64,000 nucleotides of DNA, from assembly GCF_022788635.1 (NCBI RefSeq), contig NZ_CP076024.1, forward strand, positions 2,294,001 to 2,358,000, in the 5' to 3' direction. Shown in pieces: positions 36,609-45,987 of the stretch. Position numbers and translations under genes: made by a program. Origin of the DNA: Methylobacter sp. S3L5C (lineage in GTDB: Bacteria > Pseudomonadota > Gammaproteobacteria > Methylococcales > Methylomonadaceae). Under the pieces are notes generated by a model that searched no databases, was not told where the DNA came from, and saw only the letters and a list, made by a program, of their open reading frames with translations. Every line of letters begins with the position of its first letter. The first letter of the stretch is position 1.

Positions 36609-37810
36609 AATTCGACCAGTGTATCCAGTCTGGAACGGGCGTTTTTTACATAAGGATTCGCTTCATCCCAGGCATAGCCTGCGAGTATCGAACAAATCAT
36701 TGTTTTGATTTTTGGTTGTTGTTTTTGGTGAAAAATTACATCCTGAAAACGTCCGTCATACCAAGCATCGACAAATACGCGAAAAGTATCGACTCCGCGC
36801 TGCAACGGGATGGCATAGTCGGTGTTCCAGTCCACGGCTTCCTGTTTAAATTGCCTGTCCAGAACAGCCGCTGCCAGGCTTGCTGATTTCATCGCAATCG
36901 TTACACCCGATGAAAATACGGGGTCCAGAAACTCGCCGGCATTACCAAGTAGGGCGTAGCCTTTGCCATACAAACTTTTTACATTCGCTGCATAGCCGGT
37001 AATCGCATTGATTTTGTCATCAAACACAGCATTTTTTAGTAACGTGCGCAAGCTGTCATCCTGGTTAATGATGTCTTTCAGGGCAATATCGTTACAATCC
37101 CACGTCTGAAAAAAATCAGTTTGTGCGACAACACCAACACTGCTGCGGCCATTGCTAAATGGAATTACCCATAACCAAACATCTTTATGGTCAGGATGAA
37201 CGGTAATTCGTATTTTGTTTCTGTCAAACTGCGCATCATCAATACGATCTTCAATATGCCCAAACAAGGCTTTTCTGACCGGAAAACCGGAAGGTGATTC
37301 CAGATCCAGTAAACGCGGCAATATACGTCCGAAACCACTGGCATCGAGGACAAAATCAGCCTCATAAGTTGTTACTTCACCTGATGGGTTACGTACGTCA
37401 AGTTTTGGTTTGTCGCCTGAAAAATCAACGGCAGTTACCTCTGTCTGCCAGCGTATATCAACGCCCATTCGAACGACTTCATTGGCAAGTATTTCATCAA
37501 ATCGGCCACGTTGAACCTGGAATGTAGTGCCAATACCAGCGGTAAATTTGTCTTCAAAATTAAACTCCGTGTGCTGGTCTTTGTAAGCAAAGGATGCACC
37601 ATTTTTAAACTGAAAACCGGCATTAACAACGGCATCCATCATACCAGCCTGCTGGATGAATTCCATGCATTGCGGCAGCAGGCTTTCGCCTATGCTGAAG
37701 CGTGGAAATTGCTGACGCTCGAGAATGGTGACCTGATGGCCGCTGTTATGTAATAATGCTCCGGCGATACTGCCCGAAGGCCCTGCGCCGATGATAATAA
37801 CTTTACACAT
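36593..37810 (-). CDS. FAD-dependent halogenase-like oxidoreductase
   Basis: 405 residues. FAD motif GAGPSGS at residues 8-14, GESLLP near residue 43, and WLWVIP at about residues 211-216, which fits the WxWxIP signature of flavin-dependent halogenases; DASGFGR follows the second FAD segment. Such genes occur in xanthomonadin and some aryl-polyene clusters, where pigments can be brominated or chlorinated, though some relatives are only hydroxylases or reductases. First gene of the minus arm, divergent from the plus arm. Halogenation is inference. Confidence 0.78.
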   Translation of the reverse strand: MCKVIIIGAGPSGSIAGALLHNSGHQVTILERQQFPRFSIGESLLPQCMEFIQQAGMMDAVVNAGFQFKNGASFAYKDQHTEFNFEDKFTAGIGTTFQVQRGRFDEILANEVVRMGVDIRWQTEVTAVDFSGDKPKLDVRNPSGEVTTYEADFVLDASGFGRILPRLLDLESPSGFPVRKALFGHIEDRIDDAQFDRNKIRITVHPDHKDVWLWVIPFSNGRSSVGVVAQTDFFQTWDCNDIALKDIINQDDSLRTLLKNAVFDDKINAITGYAANVKSLYGKGYALLGNAGEFLDPVFSSGVTIAMKSASLAAAVLDRQFKQEAVDWNTDYAIPLQRGVDTFRVFVDAWYDGRFQDVIFHQKQQPKIKTMICSILAGYAWDEANPYVKNARSRLDTLVELCRAN

Positions 37811-38147
37811 TTGACTGGTTCCGTTTATTGTTGTGGCCTGCTTAAGAGCATACTAAAAACAGGGCCAAGTAGGTTGGCAATGAATAGTCATTGTGATTGC
37901 TTTAAAATTCTGGCGTTGGTAGATTCATTAAACTATTTTGTGGGATTTTACAGGCTTATCGTTGATGAATGTTATGGTATTTAGTTGAGTTTTTAATTAT
38001 GCGCCTTACAGGTGTGTGCCAAGGTATATTTTTGTGGGTCTTGTTGCAGGCTTTTTTCTGTTCCCTGTAAGTTGTTGGTTATTGTTCATATGCCGTTAAC
38101 GCTGAATAAGTTACAACGTCAACGTTTATAGAAAGTTTGAGGATGAC
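37811..38147. other. Divergent control region of the aryl-polyene cluster
   Basis: 337 bases between the two arms. AT-rich with several weak -10-like stretches in both directions, but I cannot single out a promoter or a clear operator. TGAGGATGACATG at its right end supplies the ribosome site of the small lipoprotein gene. Confidence 0.4.
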
Positions 38148-38369
38148 ATGGTCAACGTAGTTATAAAATTTTTTACAGGCCTGACGCTGTTATGCCTGCT
38201 GGTCGCTTGCGCTGAATTTAAAGAAGCGGGTCGGTCAATCGGCCAGACAACAAAAAATGTAACAACAGACATTGGTCATGGCTCGCGTAATACTTTTCAA
38301 GCTATCGGCAGGGGTACAAAAAGAGTCGTCAACTCGGTTACTGAAGAACAGGAACACCCCAGTGAATAG
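38148..38369 (+). CDS. Small lipoprotein at the head of the plus arm
   Basis: 73 residues. Hydrophobic leader (about 4-20) ending in a lipobox LLVAC, then a polar 50-residue tail with GRSIGQTTKNVTTDIGHG, reminiscent in layout of entericidin-type lipoproteins, although I do not recognise a family. Good ribosome site (GAGGATGAC-ATG). It sits between the two arms and is separated from the chain-length-factor gene by 130 bases, so its link to the cluster is by position only. Confidence 0.65.
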   Translation: MVNVVIKFFTGLTLLCLLVACAEFKEAGRSIGQTTKNVTTDIGHGSRNTFQAIGRGTKRVVNSVTEEQEHPSE

Positions 38370-38502
38370 TTTAAAGCCAATTATATTTAATCGCTTGTCT
38401 GGCTTGCAGAGTTAACTGATTATTTCAGACTTCCGGCAAGTACCAGCGATGTTGCTTGTTAAATGAAAATACCAACACTGTAATGTGATGTAATGAGTGA
38501 TG

Positions 38503-39204
38503 ATGTCTGATTTTATCTTGTGTCAATGGAGCGCATGGGCTCCGGGCTTTAGTGCCAGAGATGACAGGTTGATGGAACTTGGCAACTCTGTCGTACCAGA
38601 GTGCGTACCTAAAATGCTACGGCGCCGATTAACGCCATTGGCCAAAGCTGTTTTTAATGTCGCTGATCTATGCATCAATGGAGAAAAAACATTCCCCGTC
38701 GTGTTTAGCTCTGCACATGGTGAAATATGTAAATCATTAACCATGCTTCAAACGATTCAGGCAGGTCATGAGCTTTCTCCGACAGCGTTTAGCCTGTCCG
38801 TACATAATGCTATCGCTGGCCTGTTTTCTATTGCTTATCGCAACACTCAGGAAATAACTGTTATTGCCCCGGGACAAGAAGGTATTGCCCCCGCTTTTAT
38901 AGAAGCGCTCGGTATGCTGTATGAAGGTGCTGATGAAGTTCTAATTATTTTATACGATGAGCCCATTGCTGATTTTTATCCCATCGCTCCTTTTAATCTT
39001 AATAGCCCTGATCCATGTGTACTTGCATTAAGAATTGCCTTGGTCGGTGATGGTTTACCTTTTCAGCTTGACCGTTGCACGCAATCTCGTGATGATGGCG
39101 AGCATCCTGTACAATTACAACTATTTTTAAGGTTTCTTCTTGCTAAAGAGCCATCATTAAGTTTAGGCAATCAGGGGCATAGCTGGACATGGCACAAAAA
39201 ATAA
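38503..39204 (+). CDS. Beta-ketoacyl synthase chain-length factor (ApeC-like)
   Basis: About 233 residues, only the N-terminal half of a ketosynthase fold and no active-site Cys; VVFSSAHGEICKSLTMLQ and SLSVHNAIAGLFSIAY are typical of the APE chain-length-factor family. In studied clusters ApeC pairs with the ketosynthase ApeO and sets chain length. Three start codons (GTG 38497, ATG 38500, ATG 38503) lie in a row with poor ribosome sites; I use the last. Overlaps the acyltransferase gene by 16 bases. Confidence 0.82.
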   Translation: MSDFILCQWSAWAPGFSARDDRLMELGNSVVPECVPKMLRRRLTPLAKAVFNVADLCINGEKTFPVVFSSAHGEICKSLTMLQTIQAGHELSPTAFSLSVHNAIAGLFSIAYRNTQEITVIAPGQEGIAPAFIEALGMLYEGADEVLIILYDEPIADFYPIAPFNLNSPDPCVLALRIALVGDGLPFQLDRCTQSRDDGEHPVQLQLFLRFLLAKEPSLSLGNQGHSWTWHKK

Positions 39205-39983
39205 TCCGAAAATTAAGCTATGGCTGGCGTCTTTTTGCGACAGGTTTTAGTTTTTTTATTTTCGCCATGGGCGGGTTGTTGTTGTGGTTGCTGGTTTTTC
39301 CGGTGTTGTCAGTGTTGCCAGGTAATAATTTGCAGAAGGCAAGCAGGGGACAGGGCGTTGTCCATTACAGTTTTTATGTTTTTATTGGTCTCATGCACAG
39401 AATTGGGATCATGACTTACGAAATAAATGGCCTGGAAAAACTTAATCGACCGGGACAGCTGATCATGGCTAATCATCCGACGCTGGTCGATATTGTCTTT
39501 TTAATCAGTCGTATTAAGCAGGCAAACTGCATAGTTAAAGACAGTCTTTGGCGTAATCCCTTTATGCGTGGGGCTATAGTCAATGCCGGCTATATCAGTA
39601 ACAGCGATCCTGAGAAAATGATAGCCGACTGTGTCGAATGGTTAAAGTCAGGCGGCACCATGATTATTTTTCCGGAAGGAACACGCTCGATGCCAGGCAA
39701 GCCGTGCCTTTTTCAGCGGGGAGCCGCTGCGATAGCGTTGCAGGCCAATAAAATCGTAACACCGGTGACACTCTCATGTTACCCGAGTACCTTAACGAAA
39801 GCCGAGCCATGGTATCAAATCCCGGAGCGCCGCTTTCATCTGGTGATGCACGTAGGGAATGATATTGCCCTGGATGAATTTCTTTTAATACAACCTAAAT
39901 CAATTGCTGTACGCCGTTTTAACCAGTACTTGCAGGATTATTTTACGCAACAGAGAGAACGCTATAAAAACTATGGAAAATGA
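39189..39983 (+). CDS. Lysophospholipid-type acyltransferase (PlsC family, ApeD-like)
   Basis: 264 residues, one or two N-terminal hydrophobic segments (about 13-40). Catalytic HxxxxD in NHPTLVDIVF (about residue 94) and FPEGTRS (about 160) are intact. Probably transfers an acyl or aryl-polyene chain to a lipid acceptor in the cytoplasmic membrane. Overlaps the upstream chain-length-factor gene by 16 bases and the ACP gene by 11. Confidence 0.88.
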   Translation: MAQKIIRKLSYGWRLFATGFSFFIFAMGGLLLWLLVFPVLSVLPGNNLQKASRGQGVVHYSFYVFIGLMHRIGIMTYEINGLEKLNRPGQLIMANHPTLVDIVFLISRIKQANCIVKDSLWRNPFMRGAIVNAGYISNSDPEKMIADCVEWLKSGGTMIIFPEGTRSMPGKPCLFQRGAAAIALQANKIVTPVTLSCYPSTLTKAEPWYQIPERRFHLVMHVGNDIALDEFLLIQPKSIAVRRFNQYLQDYFTQQRERYKNYGK

Positions 39984-40221
39984 ATTAAAGCAATTGATTA
40001 TCGATGCACTGGATCTTGAAGATATCAGTGTTGCCGATATAGATAGTCATGCACCGCTTTTTAATGAGGGGCTGGGGCTCGATTCAATAGATGCACTGGA
40101 GCTGGGGTTGGCTATCCGCAAAAAATACAATGTAAAAATTGAGGCTGAAAAAGAAGATGTCGTAAAGATTTTTTCTTCCGTTTCAACTTTGGCCGATTAT
40201 ATTAAATCAGTGCAGGGTTAA
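39973..40221 (+). CDS. Acyl carrier protein 1 (ApeE-like)
   Basis: 82 residues from the ATG at 39973; the frame is open further upstream but inside the acyltransferase gene. Phosphopantetheine Ser in GLGLDSIDALELG (about residue 38). Carries the growing aryl-polyene chain as a thioester. Overlaps the previous gene by 11 bases; a second ACP follows after 7 bases. No phosphopantetheinyl transferase gene is in the window. Confidence 0.9.
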   Translation: MENELKQLIIDALDLEDISVADIDSHAPLFNEGLGLDSIDALELGLAIRKKYNVKIEAEKEDVVKIFSSVSTLADYIKSVQG

Positions 40222-40228
40222 CGCGATC

Positions 40229-40477
40229 ATGAATAATCGTGAAGAAATTTTAAGTGCTATTAAAACTATTTTGGTCGAGATGTTTGAAGTCGATGAAAAA
40301 GCGATTACGCTGGAAGCACGCTTATACCAAGATCTTGATTTCGATAGTATTGATGCCGTCGATATGATTGTGCGGATTAAGGAAATGACCGGAAAATCGG
40401 TTAAACCCGAAGATTTCAAGAGCGCCCGCACTATCTCCGATGTGGTTGAAGCCGTTTACAGTATGATCCATGATTAG
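40229..40477 (+). CDS. Acyl carrier protein 2 (ApeF-like)
   Basis: 82 residues with the attachment Ser in LDFDSIDAVDMI (about residue 37). Two separate ACPs are standard in aryl-polyene clusters, one apparently for the starter and one for elongation, but which is which cannot be read from sequence. Its stop overlaps the GTG start of the membrane-protein gene by one base. Confidence 0.9.
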   Translation: MNNREEILSAIKTILVEMFEVDEKAITLEARLYQDLDFDSIDAVDMIVRIKEMTGKSVKPEDFKSARTISDVVEAVYSMIHD

Positions 40478-41076
40478 TGACCTTGCAGGGCAAGCAGTCG
40501 CTATGGCTGTTGTTTATCATTAGTATGCGCATAATAATAAACAGTGTCATAGGTCTATTGACCATGCTCTATCCATTTGCTGTTTATTTTGGCATGCATT
40601 ATTTGGAACCATGGAAAATAGCGAGCGTTTTATTGGTTTTACTCGGTATCAGACTGATTGCCAGTTACGCCATTAAGCATTGGAGTTGTCCGTTGTTAAT
40701 GATGGGTATGGTTTATTGTAGCTTTGCAATTTGGAGCAATGAGTTGCTCACTTTACGGATTTATCCTGCTATCGCTAATGCGGCGATGTTGTTGCTATTT
40801 TCATGGAGCTTACTGTCGCCGCCGAGTTTGGTTGAACGCCTGGCCAGAATTCAGCATCCCGATTTGCCGCCGGAAGGCATTATTTATACGCGGCGGGTTA
40901 CCCAGATCTGGTGTGTATTTTTTATTGTCAATGGGAGTATTGCCTTGGCAACAGCGCTGTGGAGCAGTTTTGAAGTCTGGAGTTTATATAACGGTTTTAT
41001 TGCCTACGTGTTAATGGGTATTTTATTCATAGGGGAATATATAGTCAGGATGAAAACCCGTAAACATGTCAAATGA
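40477..41076 (+). CDS. COG4648-type membrane protein of the aryl-polyene cluster (ApeG-like)
   Basis: 199 residues with five or six hydrophobic segments. LLTMLYPFAVYFGMHYLEPWKIA near the start and FSWSLLSPPSLVERLAR plus PPEGIIYTRRVTQIWCVFF (about residues 128-146) recall the COG4648 family found with APE genes; function unknown. GTG start overlapping the ACP2 stop; an internal ATG near 40525 is an alternative. Stop overlaps the ligase gene by 11 bases. Confidence 0.75.
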   Translation: MTLQGKQSLWLLFIISMRIIINSVIGLLTMLYPFAVYFGMHYLEPWKIASVLLVLLGIRLIASYAIKHWSCPLLMMGMVYCSFAIWSNELLTLRIYPAIANAAMLLLFSWSLLSPPSLVERLARIQHPDLPPEGIIYTRRVTQIWCVFFIVNGSIALATALWSSFEVWSLYNGFIAYVLMGILFIGEYIVRMKTRKHVK

Positions 41077-42799
41077 AAATATTGCCTTGTCAGACTGCGT
41101 GCTGATAAGAAGGGATTTTACTACTCCAATTGCCTTTCATGCCGGGCGTTATTATCATGCTGATGATTTTTATGCGGCGGTAAAGTATTGGGTCAGGCAA
41201 CTGCAAGCCCAACCATTTCAGCGTTATGCCTTATTTACCGAAGATGCCTATCCTTTTTCCGTGTTGTTATTCGCGTTGTTTCATGCCGGAAAGCAGGTCT
41301 GGATTGCCGGCAATAACCGGCCCGGTACTGCGCAGCAACTTCAGCAACACGATTGCCGATTAATAGGTGATTGGAATAAAGGTAAACTGTTTGATTATTA
41401 TTTGACGGCAACAGATGCTTTGGCTTTGTCATTATCACCATTAAACCTCGAAGAAACTCAACTGGTGATTTTTACGTCCGGCTCTACCGGGCAACCAAAA
41501 CCGATAGAAAAGCATTTGATTCAATTCCAGCTTGAAATCACTGCGCTGGAAAAGCAGTGGGGAAAGCTTCTTGGGTCTGCCGAGATTTTGGCAACAGTCA
41601 GTCATCAGCATATTTACGGCCTGCTATTTCGTATTTTATGGCCGTTATCGACAGGCCGATGTTTTCACAGTCCGATTTATATTAATCCTGAAACGCTGGT
41701 CAATGCTATTCAGACGGGTGCTGCCTGTTGGGTTGCCAGTCCGGCTCATCTAAAACGTCTGGATCAAAACTCACCGTGGATCGGTATCGCCGGATTAAGC
41801 GTTATTTTCAGTTCGGGCGGCGCCTTGAACGAAGTGGCCAGGCAGCAGATTAATGCCAATAGCGGACAGCAGGTGATTGAAATTTACGGTAGTTCGGAAA
41901 CTGGTGGCATCGGTTGGCGACAGTTCGAGATGGCCTGGCAGTTGTTTGACGGGTTACGTTTAAGCTGTTTGGATGACTGCTGGCAATTGTCTTCGCCTTA
42001 TTTACAAATTATCCCTTTTGCAAAGGGCGAAGAAAACGAGCCTTTTCAATTGGATGACCAGATCAGTTTACAAGACGATGGCCTGTTTATCATGCATGGA
42101 CGGGCGGATCGCATTGTTAAAATAGAAGAAAAGCGCCTGTCTTTATCTGAAATGGAACGGCGCTTGGCTGAAACGCCTTGGGTGGCTGAGGCATTTACCG
42201 TCGCCATAACAAAAAGCAGGGATGTGGTCGGTGCAGCGGTGGTATTGACTGAGGCAGGTAGTAACACTCTAAAAATCGAGGGCAGGAATGCTTTAATCAG
42301 GCAACTGCGTGCATCGCTTTATCAATGGTTTGATAGCATTGTTTTACCCAGAAAATGGCTGTTTCTGGACAGTATGCCATTGACGACGCAAGGTAAAATT
42401 GACCAGTATCTTCTAAATGCGCTGCTGGATACCGATAACCAAAGATTGCCCCAGGTTCAAGGTGTTTGTATAAAGCTCAATACCGTTAAGCTGACACTTA
42501 AAGTTCCTGAAGATTTGATTTATTTCCCCAATCATTTTTCAACTTACCCGATTCTTCCCGGCGTAGTTCAGATTGCGTGGGCAGAATATTTCGGCAAATT
42601 GTTTTTTGCCATCGACCAGTCGTTTTTAGCGATGGAAGTCATTAAATTTGTCAAAGCCATTCAGCCCGGCAATACCGTTAAATTAACGCTTAACTGGAAT
42701 ATGTCGCCTGATAAACTGCATTTTCAGTTCCGATCAGAAGATGGTATTTATAGTTCAGGGCGACTTGTTTATGCAGCCAAATGCAGAGAACAGCCATGA
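41066..42799 (+). CDS. Aryl-acid ligase fused to ApeI-like dehydratase
   Basis: 577 residues, two domains. Residues to about 465 are an AMP-binding acyl-activating enzyme (VIFTSGSTGQPKPIEK at about 133-148; EIYGSSETGGIGWRQF; GRADRIVKIEEKRLS), which would load the aromatic starter acid onto an ACP. The last 105 residues form a hot-dog domain (FSTYPILPGVVQIAWAEYF), resembling the separate ApeI dehydratase. In the E. coli cluster these are two genes (apeH, apeI). ATGA overlap with the glycosyltransferase gene. Confidence 0.85.
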   Translation: MSNENIALSDCVLIRRDFTTPIAFHAGRYYHADDFYAAVKYWVRQLQAQPFQRYALFTEDAYPFSVLLFALFHAGKQVWIAGNNRPGTAQQLQQHDCRLIGDWNKGKLFDYYLTATDALALSLSPLNLEETQLVIFTSGSTGQPKPIEKHLIQFQLEITALEKQWGKLLGSAEILATVSHQHIYGLLFRILWPLSTGRCFHSPIYINPETLVNAIQTGAACWVASPAHLKRLDQNSPWIGIAGLSVIFSSGGALNEVARQQINANSGQQVIEIYGSSETGGIGWRQFEMAWQLFDGLRLSCLDDCWQLSSPYLQIIPFAKGEENEPFQLDDQISLQDDGLFIMHGRADRIVKIEEKRLSLSEMERRLAETPWVAEAFTVAITKSRDVVGAAVVLTEAGSNTLKIEGRNALIRQLRASLYQWFDSIVLPRKWLFLDSMPLTTQGKIDQYLLNALLDTDNQRLPQVQGVCIKLNTVKLTLKVPEDLIYFPNHFSTYPILPGVVQIAWAEYFGKLFFAIDQSFLAMEVIKFVKAIQPGNTVKLTLNWNMSPDKLHFQFRSEDGIYSSGRLVYAAKCREQP

Positions 42800-43530
42800 A
42801 ACCCTGTATTATTATTCCTGTTTATAATCATGAACACGCCATTGCTCAGGTTATTGCCAAATTAAAACCCTATGGTATTTCTTGTTTTTTGGTTAATGAC
42901 GGCAGCTCGGTAGCTTGCGCGGAAGTACTGGAAGACTGCGCCAGACAAGAAGCCAGCTGGCTTACCTTGTTAAACCGGAAGGAAAATGGCGGTAAAGGTG
43001 CAGCGGTTATGGAAGGCTTTAACGCGGCACAATGTTTAGGATACACGCATGCCATACAAATTGATGCCGATGGCCAGCATAACACCGATGATATTCCACG
43101 TTTTCTTGAAGCCGGCAAGCTAAACCCTGATGCGATGATTTTAGGTCAACCTGTTTTTGATAAATCCGTTCCTAAAAACCGGCTGTATGGGCGGTGCATT
43201 ACCAACTTTTGGATAGCAATCCATACGTTGTCCCTGGCAATAGCCGACGGGATGTGCGGCTTTCGACTGTATCCGCTGGCCGCCGTAGATAAATTAATCA
43301 GCACGACGCAGATTGCACAAGGCATGGCTTACGATATCGATATTATCGTACGCCTGTACTGGCAGGGTGTCGATGTTGTCAATATTCCGACTGCGGTATG
43401 CTACCCCTCGGATGGTGTGTCACATTTCAGGTTATTGCATGATAATGTCATGATTTCAAAAACCCATACCAAATTATTTTTTGGCATGTTGGTACGTATT
43501 CCCAAGCTGCTGCTACGATATTGGCGATGA
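42796..43530 (+). CDS. Glycosyltransferase family 2 (ApeJ-like)
   Basis: 244 residues starting MKPCIIIPVYNHEHA, with NDGSS and the DADGQH metal site (about residues 91-96). Cytoplasmic GT-A fold, dolichol-phosphate-mannose-synthase-like. Could glycosylate the lipid or aryl headgroup. Start chosen at 42796 because its ATG makes an ATGA overlap with the ligase stop. In some clusters this domain is fused to the acyltransferase encoded next; here the two are separate but coupled. Confidence 0.87.
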   Translation: MKPCIIIPVYNHEHAIAQVIAKLKPYGISCFLVNDGSSVACAEVLEDCARQEASWLTLLNRKENGGKGAAVMEGFNAAQCLGYTHAIQIDADGQHNTDDIPRFLEAGKLNPDAMILGQPVFDKSVPKNRLYGRCITNFWIAIHTLSLAIADGMCGFRLYPLAAVDKLISTTQIAQGMAYDIDIIVRLYWQGVDVVNIPTAVCYPSDGVSHFRLLHDNVMISKTHTKLFFGMLVRIPKLLLRYWR

Positions 43531-44462
43531 AAAAACCACCGCATTGGGCGCAAATCGAGGAGACCAGCGTTATTTGGGGTATGCGGTTTCTGTTGAGTAT
43601 TTATCTGTTATTTGGCCGCAGGGTTCTGCAACTATTTTTATACCCGGTTGTAACTTATTACTGGTTGATTAATCGACCGGCCAGACAGGCCAGTCAAGAT
43701 TATCTCAACAGACTGGCAATTTTTGCGCCGTCATTAAAACTGAGCGGTAGTTTATTATGGAGTTACCGGCACTTTATCAGTTTTGCCAATGCCATTGTTG
43801 ACAAATTAGCTGCCTGGTCAGGGGCACTGGCAATTAGTGAAGTCGACTATCACGGGCGTGATGAATTATTTACGGCAATTGGTAAAGGGAGGGGGGCGCT
43901 ATTACTGGGCTCGCATTTGGGTAATCTTGAGGTCTGTCGAGTGATTGCCGATCTGGATAATGCCATTGGTGTTAATGTGTTGGTACATACTAAACACGCC
44001 CAAAAATTTAACCAGTTGTTAAATCAGACCAGCGACAACAGCCGGTTAAATCTGATTCAGGTGACTGAAATTACTGCAGCAACCGCAGTGTTGCTAAGCG
44101 ACAAAATTGATGCCGGTGAATTAGTCATCATCGCCGCTGACAGAACACCTGTTAGCGGCCAACAACGCGTTACCAAAGTTAGCTTTTTGGGTGCTGATGT
44201 GCTGTTTCCACAAGGGCCGATTATTCTGGCTGCGTTATTGAAGTGTCCCGTTTATACCGTGTTCTGTCTAAAACAGCAGGGCAGACATGTCATTTATTTT
44301 GATTATTTTAGTGACATATTGACGTTTCCCAGAAAAACGCGCGAGCAGGCCATGCAGCAAGTCATTCAGCAGTATGCGAACTGTTTGCAAACTTACTGTT
44401 TAAAAGAACCACTGCAATGGTTTAATTTTTTCAATTTTTGGCGTGTTACGGATGATGAATAA
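43527..44462 (+). CDS. LpxL/HtrB-like acyltransferase
   Basis: 311 residues from the ATG at 43527 (ATGA overlap with the glycosyltransferase stop). One N-terminal hydrophobic segment, then the lipid A acyltransferase family core: LLLGSHLGNLEVCR, with the HxxxxE pair, and IIAADRTPV. It does not adjoin lipid A genes; by context it would acylate the glycolipid carrier of the aryl polyene. Overlaps the ammonia-lyase gene by about 11 bases. Confidence 0.87.
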   Translation: MKKPPHWAQIEETSVIWGMRFLLSIYLLFGRRVLQLFLYPVVTYYWLINRPARQASQDYLNRLAIFAPSLKLSGSLLWSYRHFISFANAIVDKLAAWSGALAISEVDYHGRDELFTAIGKGRGALLLGSHLGNLEVCRVIADLDNAIGVNVLVHTKHAQKFNQLLNQTSDNSRLNLIQVTEITAATAVLLSDKIDAGELVIIAADRTPVSGQQRVTKVSFLGADVLFPQGPIILAALLKCPVYTVFCLKQQGRHVIYFDYFSDILTFPRKTREQAMQQVIQQYANCLQTYCLKEPLQWFNFFNFWRVTDDE

Positions 44463-45987
44463 CAAAAATACCGTTGTTTTTAACAGTAATTTCTTAACTA
44501 TAGAAGATATTTGCGATATAGCAGGGCAACAGGCAACTATTGAACTTAGTACACAAGCCGATTTTATTAAACGCATTGATAAAGGGGCGTTATTTATTGA
44601 TAGCCTGTTAAAAGAACAAGGCTTTGTCTATGGCGTAACTACCGGCTATGGTGACTCTTGTACCGTATCGATTCCATTACATCTGGTTGAAGAATTACCC
44701 CGGCATTTATACACTTTCCACGGCTGTGGTCTGGGTAATCATTTTGATGCCCAGCAAACCCGCGCTATTCTGGCCGTACGTTTAACTAGTTTGGCACGCG
44801 GCTTTTCAGGTGTCCGCTATCAATTATTGCAGCAATTGACGACTTTATTAACGCAGGATATTCTGCCGTTGATGCCACAAGAGGGGTCGGTAGGAGCGAG
44901 TGGCGATTTAACGCCGTTGTCTTATTTGGCGGCAGTGCTGGCTGGCGAACGCGATGTGCTGTATCAAGGTGAGCAGCAGTCGACGGATACGGTTTTTGCG
45001 CGGTTAAACATTCAACCGCTGACTCTTAAGCCCAAGGAAGGCCTGGCCATTATGAACGGTACGGCGGCTATGACCGGCATTGCCTGTCTTGCCTACCAAC
45101 GCGCCGAATACTTGTCGCAGCTCAGTACCCGTATCACCAGTCTGGCTTCAATAGCGTTAAATGGTAACGCCTACCATTTTGATGAAAAGCTGTTTTCGGT
45201 TAAACCCCATCCGGGCCAAAACCGGGTTGCTGAACGTATCCGTGCCGATTTGCAGGTCACCGAAAGTGCGCCGCGTAACGATACCCGCTTACAGGATCGT
45301 TACTCGCTACGCTGCGCTCCGCATGTTATTGGCGTCCTGGAAGATTCTTTGCCGTGGCTGCGGCAGTTTATTGAAAACGAACTGAATAGCGCCAATGACA
45401 ATCCCATTATCGATGCAGAAGCAGAACACGTTTTGCATGGCGGGCATTTTTACGGTGGTCATATTGCCTTTGCGATGGATAGCCTGAAAACAGCGGTCGC
45501 CAATCTGGCCGATTTAATGGACAGGCAAATGGCGCAATTAATGGATACCAAATTCAACCACGGCCTGCCTGCCAATTTATCCGGTGCCGATGCCGAACAG
45601 GCGATGATTAATCACGGTTTTAAAGCCGTGCAAATTGCCGTGTCAGCCTGGACGGCTGAAGCGCTTAAATTAACCATGCCGGCGAGTGTATTTTCCCGTT
45701 CCACTGAATGTCATAATCAAGACAAGGTTAGCATGGGTACGATTGCAGCAAGGGATTGCATACGCATACTGGAGTTAACCGAACAGGTGGCTGCGGCGGT
45801 ATTGTTCGCGGCGGTACAAGGGGTGGAATTGCGCGGCAACCTTGAGACGTTAAGTCCGGCTGTCCAAAATACCGTTAAGTTTGTACGCCGGTTTAGTCTA
45901 TTCTTAAGTGTTGATAGGGCATTGGAACAAGAGCTACGCCAGTGTCTGGTGTTAATTCGTGAAAAACGCTGGGATTTATATGATTAA
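44452..45987 (+). CDS. Aromatic amino acid (HAL/PAL/TAL-type) ammonia-lyase
   Basis: 511 residues. MIO cofactor tripeptide Ala-Ser-Gly lies in GSVGASGDLTPLSY at about residue 148. Active-site loop VYGVTTGYGDSC and NHGLPANLSG-type segment at KFNHGLPANLSG are present. The substrate-selectivity position reads Phe-His (TFHGCGLG), neither clean HutH nor clean TAL. By location it should deaminate tyrosine or phenylalanine to a cinnamic acid as the polyene starter, not degrade histidine; no hut genes adjoin. Confidence 0.86.
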   Translation: MMNNKNTVVFNSNFLTIEDICDIAGQQATIELSTQADFIKRIDKGALFIDSLLKEQGFVYGVTTGYGDSCTVSIPLHLVEELPRHLYTFHGCGLGNHFDAQQTRAILAVRLTSLARGFSGVRYQLLQQLTTLLTQDILPLMPQEGSVGASGDLTPLSYLAAVLAGERDVLYQGEQQSTDTVFARLNIQPLTLKPKEGLAIMNGTAAMTGIACLAYQRAEYLSQLSTRITSLASIALNGNAYHFDEKLFSVKPHPGQNRVAERIRADLQVTESAPRNDTRLQDRYSLRCAPHVIGVLEDSLPWLRQFIENELNSANDNPIIDAEAEHVLHGGHFYGGHIAFAMDSLKTAVANLADLMDRQMAQLMDTKFNHGLPANLSGADAEQAMINHGFKAVQIAVSAWTAEALKLTMPASVFSRSTECHNQDKVSMGTIAARDCIRILELTEQVAAAVLFAAVQGVELRGNLETLSPAVQNTVKFVRRFSLFLSVDRALEQELRQCLVLIREKRWDLYD

